Assembly: GCA_964343195.1 (NCBI GenBank)
Contig: CAYFIR010000053.1
Location: 1-41,054, forward strand
Length of the DNA stretch: 41,054 bases
Direction of reading: 5' to 3'
Source: CAYVAP01 sp964343195
GTDB lineage: Bacteria > Bacteroidota > Bacteroidia > J057
Shown: positions 40,973 to 41,054 of the stretch, piece by piece
How positions within the stretch are numbered: the stretch's first letter is position 1
Layout of the letters: each line of letters begins with the position of its first letter
Translations under genes and position numbers: made by a program
Notes under the pieces: model-generated
What the model saw: the letters and a program-made list of their open reading frames with translations, nothing else
What the model was told of the DNA's origin: nothing
Database searches by the model: none

Positions 40973-41054
40973 CCCATCGAAAGCGATGGGAAAATGAAAC
41001 AGAAAGACTCACCCCTGGCTAAGGTTAGGGAGAATATAGTAGAGTGAGTTCCTT
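40973..41054 (+). ncRNA. Probable 5' end of a structured RNA, cut by the window
   Basis: From the predicted start there is a perfect 7-bp hairpin CCCATCG-AAAG-CGATGGG (40973-40990), then ACTCAC...GTGAGT enclosing CCCT...AGGG (about 41008-41049). An ATG at 40993 opens only 17 codons. It could instead be an ordinary mRNA leader. Family not recognised. Confidence 0.35.

Overview
The window is most likely chromosomal DNA of a Bacteroidota member, probably a Saprospiria/Lewinella-type marine bacterium (inference). The signs are a C-terminal type IX secretion (T9SS) sorting domain on a 1.7-kaa secreted protein, SprB-like repeats, a Bacteroidota-type sdhCAB operon, DUF5777 and DUF1573 proteins, MacB/FtsX-type permeases, and several promoters matching the Bacteroidota consensus TTG/TTTG-N19-21-TAnnTTTG. 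I saw no rRNA, tRNA, CRISPR array, transposase or phage gene.

Layout. 63-2759 (minus): a probable four-gene operon of three exported c-type-cytochrome-like proteins and a DUF5777 beta-barrel protein. 2934-5414 (minus): a CopA-type copper ATPase and a small metal-binding (CopZ-like) protein. 5590-6315: an exported DUF1573 protein. 6654-10542: sdhC-sdhA-sdhB with a good promoter, a candidate operator and repeat elements in the spacers. 10814-12887: hemJ and hemN, two late haem-synthesis genes next to the haem-containing SDH. 12990-18141 (minus): a MacAB-like efflux locus (adaptor, ATPase, permease) with a sigma-54-type promoter and two matching enhancer palindromes. 18505-19280: two small unknown genes, one a GldH-like lipoprotein. 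19535-21946: a second MacB-type permease without its own ATPase. 22066-23406: trkA. 23497-25917 (minus): a fused E1 alpha/beta 2-oxoacid dehydrogenase.

25918-27051 is a long non-coding stretch. It holds two tandem copies of a compact minus-strand RNA gene, each with a TAnnTTTG promoter, an identical 35-nt 5' region and a terminator hairpin that shows compensatory base changes. This is the strongest candidate for something undescribed.

27052-30278: a VWA protein with a long basic disordered tail, and an RlmI-like rRNA methyltransferase. 30337-35577 (minus): a giant T9SS-exported adhesin-like protein with Gly-rich loops inserted in a beta-helix region. 35856-40757: four exported proteins of unknown function in a row, ending in a leucine-rich-repeat protein built from three related modules. 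40758-41054: hairpins, promoters and what looks like the 5' end of a structured RNA running out of the window.

A general property is that several spacers carry imperfect palindromes or degenerate short repeats, some shared between unrelated operons (sdhCAB and the ABC efflux operon).
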